Shown: piece by piece, positions 63,396 through 64,000 of the stretch | Layout of the letters: every line of letters starts with the position of its first letter | Position numbering within the stretch: the first letter of the stretch is position 1 | DNA from: Yponomeuta sedellus | Taxonomy: Eukaryota > Arthropoda > Insecta > Lepidoptera > Yponomeutidae | Assembly: GCA_934045075.1 (NCBI GenBank) | Contig: OW203722.1 | Span: 8,277,303 to 8,341,302 of the forward strand | Direction of reading: 5' to 3' | DNA length: 64,000 nucleotides | Notes under the pieces: model-generated | Told to the model about the DNA's origin: nothing | The model's input: the letters and a program-made list of their open reading frames with translations, nothing else | Database searches by the model: none | Translations under genes and position numbers: made by a program

Positions 63396-64000
63396 CTGTT
63401 GGCAGAAATAAAACGGTATCATTTAAATGATTCAATAACTGTGAATTGTTTGGAAAAAACAAATATACTGAACTGCATAAATATTTTAATATGACTTATA
63501 AATACTTTTATATATCCAGTGCCACTCTCATAGTTAGGACGAATCCAATGTCACTTCTCAAGCAAAAAAAAATACCATCCTTTGGCCTGTGTTCAGCAAT
63601 AAAAATCGTTATTGTAGGGACTGGAAATATAAAAATAATCAAATTAAGTAGTACAATTGATCAGCAGAACATTCCAAATAAATCAGTAGTTTTGCTATTG
63701 AATTTCAATGGTTCTCTAAAATAAACAGCAGGAAATCCTAAATAAAAATATAAAGCGATACACCTAACAATATTATCATGAGCAAGACGGACTGAATGAA
63801 CTGGTTTACATGTTACACTGTAACTATTTTATTACGGCTACTTTTAAAGTTCCGTACCCGATGGGTACAATAGAAAACCTATATTGCTATGCCTGTGACG
63901 TGTAGATGTTCCTCTGAACTATAAAGGGATTTATCTTTTGAACTGGACTAGATAGATTGCAATAAAAACTAAAGTACTTTTTAGTCAAAGAAACGTAAAA
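63396..64000 (-). other. eIF5B intron running off the window
   Basis: At least 605 bp of AT-rich intron. The plus-strand frame at 63446-63724 has no recognisable content. No further eIF5B exon is seen before the window ends. Confidence 0.6.

Overview
This is an animal nuclear window, most likely from a moth or butterfly (Lepidoptera). It is AT-rich, has a split gene with GT-AG introns, and carries many short repeats of lepidopteran type: tRNA-headed SINEs, a family opening 'ccccactgctggggcacggg', and LINE tails ending 'atgtccagcagtggactac'. The organism assignment rests on recalled repeat families, not on a search. No prokaryotic genes, CRISPR arrays or rRNA genes were seen.

The only securely identified host gene is eIF5B (translation initiation factor 5B) on the minus strand. 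Five consecutive coding exons, all in phase 0, lie at 63288-63395, 62180-62344, 60704-60811, 59199-59360 and 46737-46844 (with the stop). Together they encode the last 216 residues: the end of domain III, the linking helix and domain IV. The rest of the gene lies beyond base 64000. The last intron is about 12.35 kb and is full of retroelement debris, including a nearly intact LINE reverse transcriptase (57371-58610). Introns next to two of the exons hold broken copies of exon 3' ends with their splice donors.

The left 46 kb is gene-poor. Three weak gene candidates are reported: a CpG-rich promoter-like block (NRF-1-type and X-box-type motifs) with a short first coding exon at 37339-37500 (minus); a small three-exon gene model at 21106-22725 (minus); and a terminal exon with poly(A) signal at 43648-43849 (plus), which would converge on eIF5B. 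None can be named.

Mobile elements dominate: remnants of a PIF/Harbinger transposase (19341-20816, split by two later insertions), a mariner transposase (35375-35740), several LINE families, at least four MITE-like elements with clear terminal inverted repeats (20462-20686, 32366-32676, 36065-36277, 40079-40234), foldback elements, and many SINEs. Several perfect hairpins and palindromes are not obviously part of these families.

Repeat family labels used below are local: A, the 'ccccactgctggggcacggg' repeat; B, SINE with 'gcccattggctcaattggta' head; C, SINE with 'gcctcgttggtctagccgtt' head; D, SINE with 'cggtggtagctcagtgggta' head; E, LINE 3' end coding a WMRQAEDRALWRSLGEGYVQQ tail; F, LINE at 33.1-34.4 kb; G, LINE at 57.4-58.6 kb; H, LINE with a CRxCLKEExTPA motif.
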